From positions 1 through 37,359 of the forward strand of contig CAYOPZ010000029.1 of the NCBI GenBank assembly GCA_964406005.1: 37,359 nt of DNA. The letters are read 5' to 3'. Position numbers and translations under genes: made by a program. This DNA comes from CAYOPZ01 sp964406005. Lineage in GTDB: Bacteria; Bacteroidota; Bacteroidia; Bacteroidales; SM23-62. The notes under the pieces were generated by a model that did not search any database, was not told the origin of the DNA, and saw only the letters and a list, made by a program, of their open reading frames with translations. Each line of letters opens with the position of its first letter. Position 1 is the stretch's first letter. Below, piece after piece: positions 7,749-15,858 of the stretch.

Positions 7749-8253
7749 ATTTTTTTTCAGGGTCGGGAATAAATTTTAGTGCAGCAGAGTTGATACAGTA
7801 CCTCAGGCCTGTAGGAGGGGGCCCGTCCTCAAAGACATGGCCCAGATGAGCGCCGCATCTTGCACAGATGACTTCGGTGCGGACCATCCCATGACTTGTA
7901 TCACGGTGATATTCAATTGCATCATTTGATTCAGGTTCAAAAAAACTGGGCCATCCGCAACTTGAATCAAACTTTGCCACGGAAGTAAACAGCCGTGCGC
8001 CGCAAGCAACGCAATCATAACTTCCCTTTTCAAAGAAATCCCAGTATTGTCCTGTAAAGGGGGTTTCCGTACCCTTTTCCCTGACAATACGGTACTGGAT
8101 TGGAGTTAATTGTTCCTTCCATTCCTGTTCGGTTTTAACGATCTTTTCCATGTTTCCATCCTTGCTTACCGGTTGATCCTGTCCCTGCGTACTGAAAGAG
8201 CAACCGCCCAGGATCGAAGCGGCGCAGGTCAATAATAAGAATCTGTTTATCAT
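7747..8253 (-). CDS. msrB: Peptide-methionine (R)-S-oxide reductase MsrB, lipoprotein form
   Basis: A 168-residue MsrB that reduces methionine-R-sulfoxide in proteins. A lipoprotein signal is visible: S-I-L-G-G-C18, so the enzyme is probably anchored in the envelope instead of acting in the cytoplasm. The MsrB domain (about 38-165) has two zinc knuckles, C81-V-A-C84 and C130-A-R-C133, the S-C99-G-W-P-S-F motif, and the catalytic Cys153 in R-Y-C-I-N-S-A-A-L. No MsrA domain is fused. It converges with the exported thioredoxin-like pair, plausible electron donors; that link is inferred from position and predicted location. Confidence 0.95.
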   Translation of the reverse strand: MINRFLLLTCAASILGGCSFSTQGQDQPVSKDGNMEKIVKTEQEWKEQLTPIQYRIVREKGTETPFTGQYWDFFEKGSYDCVACGARLFTSVAKFDSSCGWPSFFEPESNDAIEYHRDTSHGMVRTEVICARCGAHLGHVFEDGPPPTGLRYCINSAALKFIPDPEKK

Positions 8254-8527
8254 TTTTTATTCTTAGTAACGTCTGAGGCCGGGTAAATGTTTTACGAAGT
8301 TTTTAATACTGCTCATACAAATCGCGTTACAGTTCTGAGTATGACTGCTTCATAATGATTTATGCATGTTTGTCTTTCTGCCCACCCGGATTATTAACAA
8401 AATGTTAATATCCACTGTGAATACCATGTTGAGATAAACAATCTGAATTATTTGCCCGGCTGGTGATTTTCTCGTTAATTTGATTCTACCAAGTGAGAGA
8501 TAAAAGGTTTCACTTCGGGGTTAAAAA
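8254..8527. other. Non-coding stretch upstream of msrB
   Basis: No convincing gene is present. The sequence is AT-rich, including the msrB upstream region. A TTG (8429-8431) and a TTTG (8451-8454) are present on the plus strand, but their spacing and the lack of TA in the -7 box make them a poor promoter. It leads into the structured element that follows. Confidence 0.6.
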
Positions 8528-9020
8528 GTTCATATCTATCTTGCTTCGGCAAGAAAAATGTGAACCGGATCCGGAAAAGAATAGTCCCGTGAGGAACTAC
8601 CTCTGAAGGATCAACCCGGGAGAGACAGGCAAACGGAATCAATTCTCTCCGGAGAACATTCCGGTTGCTCCCACTTTTTAAAAGATGGGTTCGCAAGAGT
8701 CGATCTTTGACAAGTAGGCTGTCAGGCGGATACGGAAACGAAGCCATTCGTGAGAATGACCACCGGCCGCATCTGGATCCAACCTTGGAAACCTCCGGGT
8801 TTCCATAATCGAATCAACCTGACCAGAAGAGGTCTGGGGAAACGGACTTGTGAGAGTCCGGGAGAAACAGGCCCGGGTTTCATAAAGAGGCAAGCCTCGG
8901 CTCGCCAAACTGATGGGACAATCATAATAACTGTAGCTTGGCGTTGTTTGTCGACTACGGTTGCCAAATGGCGGAATGGGAGTTTTTTCTACTCGAAAAG
9001 ATTCCCATTCGTTGTTTTTA
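8528..9020 (+). ncRNA. Candidate large structured RNA, family unknown
   Basis: This stretch between msrB and the carboxyltransferase gene has no credible protein but is dense in hairpins with classic RNA tetraloops in the plus-strand sense. C(UUCG)G closes 8539-8554 inside an outer GTTCA/TGAAC stem (8528-8565). C(UCCG)G occurs at 8643-8656 (outer stem 8634-8639/8658-8663) and at 8787-8804. GUGA loops occur at 8582-8599, 8745-8758 and 8843-8860. Two modules (about 8528-8663 and 8708-8804) share the order hairpin, CGGATnCGGAAA, GUGA hairpin, UCCG hairpin, with different but still paired stem bases. A near-identical CGGGAGA(G/A)ACAGGC occurs at 8617-8630 and 8859-8872. The element ends in a 16-bp hairpin and U-tract. 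GNRA and UNCG loops only make sense on this strand. It matches no RNase P, tmRNA, SRP or 6S signature that I can recall. A degenerate intron or an unrecorded RNA family are the main alternatives. Confidence 0.5.
8974..9020 (+). terminator. Terminator-like 16-bp hairpin at the end of the structured element
   Basis: Bases 8974-8989 pair with 8995-9010 without interruption (two G-U pairs) around the loop TACTC, followed by GTTGTTTTTA. On the minus strand no T-run follows the stem, so the orientation favours plus-strand transcripts ending here, just short of the converging carboxyltransferase gene whose stop is at 9036. Confidence 0.6.
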
Positions 9021-9035
9021 TACCCTCCTTATTCT

Positions 9036-10580
9036 TTACAGGGGTATATTCCCGTGTTTTCTGGGCGGCCCTGTCTCCGTTTTATTCTGTGTCATTTCGA
9101 GGGCCTGAATCAACTTGGGCCTGGTCTGGCGTGGCAGGATAATCTCATCTATATATCCAAGTTCCGCAGCCTTATAGGGATTGGCGAAAGTCTGCTTGTA
9201 TTCTTCGATCAGCTTGCTCCTGGCTTCATCGGAATTCATTTTGTTCCGGTAGAGGATGTTTACAGCACCATCCGACCCCATTACCGCAATTTCCCCTGTA
9301 GGATAGGCCAGGTTAACATCTGCGCCTATATGCTTGGAGGACATTACGCAATACGCGCCTCCATAGGCTTTCCTGGTGATCACCGTGATCTTGGGAACAG
9401 TTGCTTCGGAAAACGCATACAATAACTTGGCACCGTGTTTGATTATACCACCGAACTCCTGCAATGTTCCCGGCAGAAATCCCGGAACATCTTCGAATGT
9501 GATGAGCGGGATGTTGAAGGCATCACAAAAACGCACAAACCGCGCTCCTTTGATGGAGGAGTTAATGTCCAGCACACCTGCTAGGTGGGCTGGCTGATTT
9601 GCTACGATCCCAACTGACTGCCCTCCCAGCCGGGCAAAGCCGACAACTATGTTTTTTGCATAGTGCGGCTGCACCTCAAGAAACACACCATCATCTACCA
9701 CGGCACCGATCAGCTCGGTAATGTCATAGGGCTTGTTGGGATCGTCAGGAATCAGCGTCTGCAGCCTTTCCTCCTCCCGGAATATATCGTCCGTGCAGGC
9801 TTTCTGCGGAGGATCTTCCATATTATTTGACGGCAGGTAACTGATAAGCTCGCGGATCATCATCATGCACTGGTCATCGTTTTCGGCAGCAAAATGGGCC
9901 ACACCGCTTTTGGTATTGTGGGTCATGGCACCGCCCAGTTCATTTTTTGTCACGTCCTCATGCGTGACGGCTTTGATGACATCTGGTCCTGTAACGAACA
10001 TATAACTGGTCTTCTTAACCATAAAAATGAAATCGGTCAGGGCAGGAGAATAAACAGCACCACCGGCACAGGGTCCGAGTACTGCTGATATCTGTGGAAT
10101 AACTCCCGAGGATTTTACGTTCAGATGAAAAATATCTGCATATCCGGACAGGCTCTGCACTCCTTCCTGGATGCGTGCTCCGCCGGAATCATTCAGCCCG
10201 ATGACCGGAGCACCCATTTTCATGGCCAGCTCCATTACCTTTACAACCTTATCAGCATTTGCCCGGCTCAGCGTACCTCCGAAGACGGTGAAATCCTGTG
10301 CAAAAATGTACACCAGCCTTCCGTCAATCTTGCCATAGCCCGAAACCACACCGTCCCCGGGTATCAGATTTTTCTCCATATCAAAATCCTTTGCGCGGTG
10401 TATCACAAGTTTGTCAAACTCAACGAAGCTGCCGGAATCGAGAAGTACTTCAATACGCTCGCGTGCAGTTTTTTTGTTGCCCGCATGCTGTTTTTCTATC
10501 CTTTCACTGCCACCTCCTGCTTCGGCAGCCTTACTGCGCTTTTCAAAGTCTTTGAATTTCTTATCTAAGGATGAACTCAT
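9036..10580 (-). CDS. Acyl-CoA (propionyl/methylmalonyl-CoA) carboxyltransferase subunit
   Basis: A 514-residue carboxyltransferase of the PccB/MmdA type that moves CO2 between carboxybiotin and an acyl-CoA. Both crotonase-like halves are present. The N-terminal half has T-A-R-E-R-I, the oxyanion block S-G-G-A-R-I-Q-E-G-V and G-P-C-A-G-G-A-V-Y-S-P-A-L-T-D-F. The C-terminal half has F-E-D-V-P-G-F-L-P-G and G-G-A-Y-C-V-M-S-S-K. Length matches the family. It is the third gene of accC, biotin carrier, carboxyltransferase (43 nt after the carrier). With a biotin carboxylase present and no membrane decarboxylase subunit here, an ATP-driven propionyl-CoA carboxylase is favoured over a sodium-pumping decarboxylase. 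Substrate choice is inferred. Confidence 0.93.
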   Translation of the reverse strand: MSSSLDKKFKDFEKRSKAAEAGGGSERIEKQHAGNKKTARERIEVLLDSGSFVEFDKLVIHRAKDFDMEKNLIPGDGVVSGYGKIDGRLVYIFAQDFTVFGGTLSRANADKVVKVMELAMKMGAPVIGLNDSGGARIQEGVQSLSGYADIFHLNVKSSGVIPQISAVLGPCAGGAVYSPALTDFIFMVKKTSYMFVTGPDVIKAVTHEDVTKNELGGAMTHNTKSGVAHFAAENDDQCMMMIRELISYLPSNNMEDPPQKACTDDIFREEERLQTLIPDDPNKPYDITELIGAVVDDGVFLEVQPHYAKNIVVGFARLGGQSVGIVANQPAHLAGVLDINSSIKGARFVRFCDAFNIPLITFEDVPGFLPGTLQEFGGIIKHGAKLLYAFSEATVPKITVITRKAYGGAYCVMSSKHIGADVNLAYPTGEIAVMGSDGAVNILYRNKMNSDEARSKLIEEYKQTFANPYKAAELGYIDEIILPRQTRPKLIQALEMTQNKTETGPPRKHGNIPL

Positions 10581-10623
10581 GGTCTGGATGTTGATGAAAT
10601 CTTGAAAAGATGGTTAATACGGT

Positions 10624-11133
10624 TTATTCGATCGTTATAAGGGGTTCGTTCCCTTCAATGGTATCGCCTTCATTCACATGTACTTGCTTAATCACACCTT
10701 TTTTCCCGGCCTTGTATTCACTTTCCATTTTCATGGCCGAAACAATGATTACGGTCTGCCCTGCTTCTACTCTGTCCCCGCGTTTCACAGGAATCTTCAC
10801 GATCTTTCCCGGCATAGGGGAGACGATGGTATTTTCTGCATCTTCCAGGGCATTTCCCCTTCGGCTTAAAAGGTATTTTGTCTCTGCATCGATGATCTCA
10901 CAGTCGAATGATTTATCCTCCGTTTTGACAATATACTGTTTCGGATTGTTTTTTTCTGTGATCTCAATATTAAAGGATTTGCCTTCAAGCAATATGGAAT
11001 ATATGTTCTGCCCGACCTTGACGGCATCCAGATTATAGAGCTTATTGCCAACCTTAATCTGAAACCTGTTTTCATTTTTACTGACAAGTTCAACCGTGAA
11101 ACAACGGTCGTCAAGCCGGATTTCTGTTAGCAT
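10624..11133 (-). CDS. Biotin carboxyl carrier protein of acyl-CoA carboxylase
   Basis: A 169-residue protein. The C-terminal 75 residues form a biotinyl/lipoyl domain with the biotinylation motif S-A-M-K-M-E preceded by the S-P-M-P-G-K hinge region. The N-terminal about 90 residues are a less conserved beta-rich region typical of the carrier subunits that accompany Bacteroidota carboxylases. It carries carboxybiotin between the biotin carboxylase (19 nt upstream) and the carboxyltransferase (43 nt downstream). It lacks the Pro/Ala-rich linker of classical AccB, which fits a PCC/MmdC-like carrier better. Confidence 0.93.
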   Translation of the reverse strand: MLTEIRLDDRCFTVELVSKNENRFQIKVGNKLYNLDAVKVGQNIYSILLEGKSFNIEITEKNNPKQYIVKTEDKSFDCEIIDAETKYLLSRRGNALEDAENTIVSPMPGKIVKIPVKRGDRVEAGQTVIIVSAMKMESEYKAGKKGVIKQVHVNEGDTIEGNEPLITIE

Positions 11134-11152
11134 ACTATTAGGTTTCAGGTAT

Positions 11153-12670
11153 TTACATTCTCATCACCCCTTTTTGCCTGCCAAAATGTTTCCAGGGAGA
11201 ACTGCCCCCGTTGCTCTGGAAGGGTTTGATGGTCTTTGAATTTTCCAGTTTTTCATTGTAATCAATAAAGGCCGTGATGATTGCAAGGTCTTCGTACTGC
11301 GTATTGCCTTCCGCAGTTGAACCGAGCAGTTCATCAATATGATCATCAATAAAATGAGTATCGTATTGACCTTGTGAAAATGCCTTGTTTTCCATCACCT
11401 TCTCCAGGAATTTAATGGAAGTCCTCACACCTCCAATCCTGTATTCATAAAGAGCGCGTTTCATGCGCCGGATGGCGTCTTCCCGGTTTTCCGACCATAC
11501 GATCAGCTTGGAAATCAACGGATCGTAGAACATGGGAATTTCAAAACCCTCATAGGCATAGCCGTCCGTTCTGATACCGGGGCCCGAAGGTTCTGTCATG
11601 TATTTGATAATACCCGGACTGGGCATGAAATTGTTGTCAGGATCCTCGGCATATATCCTGCATTCAATGGCATGACCGGATTGAGATATGTCTTTCTGCA
11701 TAAATGCAAGCCTGTCTCCCGATGCAATATGTATCTGCTCCTTCACCAGGTCAATACCGGTTACAAATTCAGTGATGGGATGTTCAACCTGAAGCCGGGT
11801 ATTCATTTCCAGGAAGTAATAGTTGCCTGCATTATCCGTCAGGAATTCAATTGTGCCTGCACCTTCATAATTTACTGATTTGGCAGCAGTTACGGCATCG
11901 TTTCCCATTTTTTCCCGCAACTGGGGTGTCATCAGGGGGGAAGGTGTTTCTTCAATCACCTTCTGATGCCGTCTCTGTACCGAACATTCCCTTTCACACA
12001 GGTGTACCACATTTCCGTGCTGATCTGCAAGTATCTGAAATTCTATATGATGCGGTGATTCAATATATTTCTCAACATATACTGAATCATCCCCGAAAGC
12101 GGAGAGCGCCTCTGATTTTGCCGCACGTATGGCATCCGGCAATGATTTTTCTTCCTTCACAAGCCGCATGCCTTTACCACCTCCGCCAGCCGAGGCTTTG
12201 ATCATTACAGGAAACCCGATGTCAGCGACCGTCCTGACAACCGAGGCTTCATTCGAAATGGCTTTTTCGGTTCCCGGAACGACAGGTACTCCTGCTTTGA
12301 TCATTGTCTCACGGGCTGTGATCTTGTCGCCCATCGTGGAAATGGAATGCGCCCGTGGACCTATAAAAATGATGTTTTCTTTTCTGCAGCGATCCGAGAA
12401 TTCTGCATTTTCAGACAGAAATCCATAGCCGGGATGTATGGCATCCGCACCGGATATTTTTGCTGCTTCAATTATTTTATCGATTACAAGATAGCTTTCC
12501 ACGGAAGGAGAAGGTCCTATGAAACAGGCTTCGTCAGCATACCTGACATGGAGAGAAGATCTATCAGCCTCAGAAAAAACAGCGACCGTCCTGATTCCCA
12601 TCTCCCTGCACGACCTCATCACCCGGATAGCTATTTCGCCTCTGTTGGCGATAAGAACTTTCTTAATCAT
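11153..12670 (-). CDS. accC: Biotin carboxylase subunit of acyl-CoA carboxylase
   Basis: A 505-residue ATP-grasp biotin carboxylase that uses ATP and bicarbonate to carboxylate the carrier's biotin. Motifs seen are the start K-V-L-I-A-N-R-G-E-I-A-I-R-V, H-P-G-Y-G-F-L-S-E-N, the ATP-binding K-A-S-A-G-G-G-G-K-G-M-R, E-R-E-C-S-V-Q-R-R-H-Q-K, and E-M-N-T-R-L-Q-V-E-H. All are intact. It is the first gene of the three-gene carboxylase operon. A run of 12 T on the coding strand (12702-12713 on the plus strand) lies in its upstream region, which it shares with the divergent gene at 12841. It could also serve a second carboxylase in trans. Confidence 0.95.
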   Translation of the reverse strand: MIKKVLIANRGEIAIRVMRSCREMGIRTVAVFSEADRSSLHVRYADEACFIGPSPSVESYLVIDKIIEAAKISGADAIHPGYGFLSENAEFSDRCRKENIIFIGPRAHSISTMGDKITARETMIKAGVPVVPGTEKAISNEASVVRTVADIGFPVMIKASAGGGGKGMRLVKEEKSLPDAIRAAKSEALSAFGDDSVYVEKYIESPHHIEFQILADQHGNVVHLCERECSVQRRHQKVIEETPSPLMTPQLREKMGNDAVTAAKSVNYEGAGTIEFLTDNAGNYYFLEMNTRLQVEHPITEFVTGIDLVKEQIHIASGDRLAFMQKDISQSGHAIECRIYAEDPDNNFMPSPGIIKYMTEPSGPGIRTDGYAYEGFEIPMFYDPLISKLIVWSENREDAIRRMKRALYEYRIGGVRTSIKFLEKVMENKAFSQGQYDTHFIDDHIDELLGSTAEGNTQYEDLAIITAFIDYNEKLENSKTIKPFQSNGGSSPWKHFGRQKGVMRM

Positions 12671-12840
12671 AAGAATAAGTTACAGTAACCAGACAAAGAT
12701 TAAAAAAAAAAAATGAATTGCCGGCGATGAAAGTTGAATTTTAATTTCCCCGTCTTCTGGCAGGAAATTATAATAAACAGACATACAATAAGGTAGGTTA
12801 AAAGGAGACATTTTCCTTGATAAATTATTAATTTTAGGCG

Positions 12841-13905
12841 ATGGCCCCTGCAAGAAAAATACATGCGGCTGTGCTTGCCTTCCTTGCCTGTACCGGCCTT
12901 TTCATTCAGCCTTCCGTATATAGCCAGGACACAGATCATCAAGGGATTACGGATTCCTTTTTTTTTGATACCGATTCGTTGCTGCACCTGACACTTATTG
13001 CGGATTTCGAAAGCTTGCGGGCAGACGTGGGACAGGATCCGGATTACCATCCCGGAATGCTCCGGTATGATGACAGGGATGGTAACAGTATTGACATCGA
13101 GGTCGATATCAGAGCCCGTGGAAATTTCAGAAAGATGCCACAGCATTGTAATTTTCCGCCTCTCAAATTAAAATTCTCAGAGGATGACACACCCGGTACC
13201 ATCTTTGAGGAATTCGAGGATCTCAAAACCGTATCACACTGTCAGACAGGATGGGCGGAATTCGATCAATATGTGCTGCTGGAATATCTTATCTATAAAA
13301 TATACAACCTTTTCACCGACCTGAGCTTCAGGGTCAGGCTTGCCATGATCCATTATCAGGATGTGAATAATCCGGCTGACAGTATGACCAGATATTCATT
13401 TTTCATCGAGAACGCGGAAGATATGGCGGCAAGAAACGGGGCAAGCCTGCTTGATCTTGGATCCATAGGGCAAAACCAGATGGCAAGAGATCAGCTTACC
13501 CTGCTGGCCGTCTTTAATTACATGGTCATCAATCAGGATTATTCCATACCCATCCTCCATAACATAGAACTTCTGTCACGTGATTATTTTGAACCGCCAC
13601 TGCCCGTTCCTTACGATTTCGACTGGTCAGGCATAGTCAATATCCCGTATACGTACGACTATATCGATGACGATACACATCCTGAACCAGTCTACAAAGG
13701 ACCATGCCGGAAACGCAGGGAATTCAAAAAGGTGTTCAGTCAAATGCGTGAAAAACGCGACGAGGTTTTTCGACTCGTCTCTGATTGTCCTTATCTTGAT
13801 CGCTCTGTAAAAGCGCTAACCCTGACAGACCTCAGCAGGTTTTATCAAACCATTGATGACAGACGGTCGATACGGCTGGAATTCATGAAAAATTGCAAGA
13901 AATAA
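12841..13905 (+). CDS. Exported protein, possibly CotH kinase-like
   Basis: A 354-residue protein with an N-terminal signal peptide (hydrophobic stretch about 8-25, likely cleavage near S-Q-D). The order R-A-R-G-N-F-R, F-P-P-L-K-L, then D-Q-L-T-L-L-A-V-F-N-Y-M-V-I-N-Q-D-Y-S, H-N-I-E-L-L and V-P-Y-D-F-D-W-S-G resembles the spore-coat CotH atypical-kinase fold: an Arg-Gly start, a conserved N-x-D segment, and a Y-D-x-D metal-binding segment. It lacks the usual L-N-G-x-x-x-G-x-Y part of CotH, so the assignment is tentative. It is divergent from the carboxylase operon, sharing about 170 nt, and is not in an operon with its downstream neighbour. Gene reality is firm; function is not. Confidence 0.8.
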   Translation: MAPARKIHAAVLAFLACTGLFIQPSVYSQDTDHQGITDSFFFDTDSLLHLTLIADFESLRADVGQDPDYHPGMLRYDDRDGNSIDIEVDIRARGNFRKMPQHCNFPPLKLKFSEDDTPGTIFEEFEDLKTVSHCQTGWAEFDQYVLLEYLIYKIYNLFTDLSFRVRLAMIHYQDVNNPADSMTRYSFFIENAEDMAARNGASLLDLGSIGQNQMARDQLTLLAVFNYMVINQDYSIPILHNIELLSRDYFEPPLPVPYDFDWSGIVNIPYTYDYIDDDTHPEPVYKGPCRKRREFKKVFSQMREKRDEVFRLVSDCPYLDRSVKALTLTDLSRFYQTIDDRRSIRLEFMKNCKK

Positions 13906-14147
13906 TTATTATCAACAGAAACCCTTAATTTGACCAACCCTCATTTCTTGCATGCAATCGTATTTTGCCGTTAGGTAAAGCATGTATTTTTATATGCGAA
14001 TGACTTTTGATCCACAATCATATCAACATATTCGCACCAAAAAAAATAACCATACAAGTTATTGGTAGTCTGTAAACTACGTCCATATCCCCCCCCTTTT
14101 CCCGAATCCTCGAAGTATCTGTTGTTTCATAGTTTTGCAAAAGGGTT

Positions 14148-14155
14148 TATATTTG
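14148..14155 (+). promoter_or_regulatory. -7 box upstream of the serine hydrolase
   Basis: TATATTTG matches TAnnTTTG and lies 43 nt before the ATG at 14199. A TTG at 14122-14124 is 23 nt upstream, somewhat far. The rest of the 293-nt gap 13906-14198 shows nothing else beyond a run of eight C (14089-14096). Confidence 0.5.
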
Positions 14156-14198
14156 CGCCTTCTTTTTGAGATTACACGGAAGTTTAATCTGAATAAAG

Positions 14199-15530
14199 AT
14201 GAAAAAAATAAAGTTCATAGTTGTTCAGCTGGTGCTGATCACAGGATTGTTTTTCTGGGATATAGGGTCGATTTTCTCCGACAGGAAAAGCGTTCATCCT
14301 GTGCAATCCATCGAGTCCGACGCCATTTCCCGGCACATTGATAACCGGTTGTCCTCCTTCGCCGGAATTGAAGCAATGGACAAAACCATAGAAAACTTCA
14401 TGCAACGCTATAAAATCAAGGGTGCCTCTGTTGCAGTTACCAAAGACGGCCGGCTTGTATATGCCAAAGGATTCGGATATGCCGATGAAGAAAAAGGGGA
14501 AAAGGTTGAACCGGGGCATATTTTCCGTATTGCCAGTGTCTCAAAACTGGTTACCGCAGTGGCCATAATGCATCTGGTGGAAGAAGGAAAGATTGATCTT
14601 GAAAGCAAGGTATTCGGCCCCAACGGCATTTTAAAGGATTCCGTATACCGGGGGTATAAAGACAAACGAATAGAAGATATAACGGTACATCATCTGCTTA
14701 TACATAAGGCCGGCTGGTCCAGGTATTATGGAGATCCCATGTTCATGCCCCATGTGGTTGCCCGAAGAATGGGCGTTGAACTGCCCGTTCGGACCGAAGA
14801 TGTAATCCGATTCACACTTACACGCAAATTGAATTATACACCGGGCACCCGGTATTCCTATTCAAATGTCGGATATGCCATTCTGGGCAAGGTGATCGAA
14901 GAGGTGACGGGTATGGAATACGAGGATTATGTGAGTTTTGCCATCCTGCTTCCCCTGGGCATACATGACATGCAGATCGGTAAAGGATATTACAGTGACA
15001 GGGCTGAAAACGAGGTGAAATACTATGAAGCAACAGGCAGCCGTGAGGTACTTGCATTCGACAGCAACGAATCTTATGCTCCCAGGGTGTACGGGGGCAA
15101 TGATATCGAATTGCTGGGGGCAGCAGGAGGGTGGCTTGCATCGCCTGTGGAATTATTGAAACTTACAGCTGCCATTGACGGATTTAATACCAGTCCGGAT
15201 CTGCTGATGTCTGAAACCATCAGGGCCATGACAGACAACAGCAGGAGCAAATATAACATGATCGGCTGGAAAGGTGCTGACGGAAAAGGTACCTGGTGGA
15301 GAACCGGCACATTGACCGGAACTTCCGCATTGCTGGTTCGCCAGAGCAATGGAATCAGCTGGATCATCGTAACCAACACGAGCACCTGGAAAAGGTCAAG
15401 GATCCACAGTGAGGCTTCAAAAACCATGTTTCGTGCAGTAGGCGGTGTGAAGAAATGGCCGGACTATGACCTGTTCGACTATCGGCAGAATTCACAAATC
15501 CCGTCCAGTTACCTTACCAGGGTCGATTAG
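14199..15530 (+). CDS. Serine hydrolase, class C beta-lactamase/PBP-like
   Basis: A 443-residue protein with an N-terminal signal or membrane anchor (about 5-22) and a beta-lactamase-related (PF00144-type) domain at about 62-405. Catalytic motifs are S113-V-S-K116 and Y221-S-N223; W-W-R-T-G-T-L-T-G-T stands where the third (KTG/HxG) motif is expected. Such exported enzymes are D,D-peptidases, esterases or peptidases far more often than drug-resistance enzymes. It is flanked by gaps of about 300 nt on both sides, so it is probably monocistronic and no partner suggests the substrate. Confidence 0.9.
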   Translation: MKKIKFIVVQLVLITGLFFWDIGSIFSDRKSVHPVQSIESDAISRHIDNRLSSFAGIEAMDKTIENFMQRYKIKGASVAVTKDGRLVYAKGFGYADEEKGEKVEPGHIFRIASVSKLVTAVAIMHLVEEGKIDLESKVFGPNGILKDSVYRGYKDKRIEDITVHHLLIHKAGWSRYYGDPMFMPHVVARRMGVELPVRTEDVIRFTLTRKLNYTPGTRYSYSNVGYAILGKVIEEVTGMEYEDYVSFAILLPLGIHDMQIGKGYYSDRAENEVKYYEATGSREVLAFDSNESYAPRVYGGNDIELLGAAGGWLASPVELLKLTAAIDGFNTSPDLLMSETIRAMTDNSRSKYNMIGWKGADGKGTWWRTGTLTGTSALLVRQSNGISWIIVTNTSTWKRSRIHSEASKTMFRAVGGVKKWPDYDLFDYRQNSQIPSSYLTRVD

Positions 15531-15858
15531 GAGGTTTTTTACAGGAAGCATAACCACCCCTGATGGAACTTCTCCACTCAGAACAGGTTTCATTTCATTC
15601 GCGAATCAGGTGACCGGTGTCCGGATACTGGCAGAATCATGTCACTGATCCCCGCCACAGACAAAGAGATACTATCGGATTGCTGAACCTCCTTCCTGCA
15701 GCGCGCCATCCCGATATAGATGTCTGGCGGGCAAGTGCCGGAAAACCGGAATTCGGCAGTGATCAGGATTGCATGATTTAACAATTCAAACCAATTTAGA
15801 CCTAATATAAATTATTATAAGTTTGTTATATTTGGAACTCATTTAAGACTGCATTGAA
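15531..15858. other. Intergenic stretch before the E2 gene
   Basis: These 328 nt hold no convincing gene. Short open frames exist on the minus strand but lack any recognisable domain. The only supported element is the -7 box at 15827-15834 serving the downstream operon. Confidence 0.6.
15827..15834 (+). promoter_or_regulatory. -7 box of the 2-oxoacid dehydrogenase operon
   Basis: TATATTTG matches TAnnTTTG and ends 24 nt before the ATG at 15859. No good -33 TTTG is visible at the usual spacing. Confidence 0.55.

Noticed and set aside
8475..8908. Overlapping minus-strand open frames giving similar Arg/Phe-rich peptides in the structured element
   Set aside because: The similarity follows from the duplicated RNA modules. 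Frames are short, switch between copies, lack domains, and the tetraloops indicate the plus strand as functional.
8528..9020. RNase P RNA, tmRNA, SRP RNA or group II intron domain V
   Set aside because: I looked for the RNase P core, the tmRNA acceptor end, the SRP GGAAG loop and the catalytic AGC/GAAA/CGGTT hairpin of domain V, and found none convincing. A degraded intron fragment is not fully excluded.
8750..9142. Plus-strand open frame of 130 codons
   Set aside because: It runs through the structured element and into the 3' end of the carboxyltransferase gene on the other strand; no recognisable domain and composition unlike a protein.
9036..12670. Sodium-pumping methylmalonyl-CoA or oxaloacetate decarboxylase
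   Set aside because: A biotin carboxylase heads the operon and no membrane beta subunit is present, so an ATP-dependent carboxylase is the simpler reading.
12700..13146. Minus-strand open frame overlapping the CotH-like gene
   Set aside because: No domain, no start context, and it overlaps a gene with signal peptide and conserved motifs.
15590..15784. Minus-strand 64-codon frame in the gap before the E2 gene
   Set aside because: Too short, low-complexity Ser/Ile content, no homology signal recognised.
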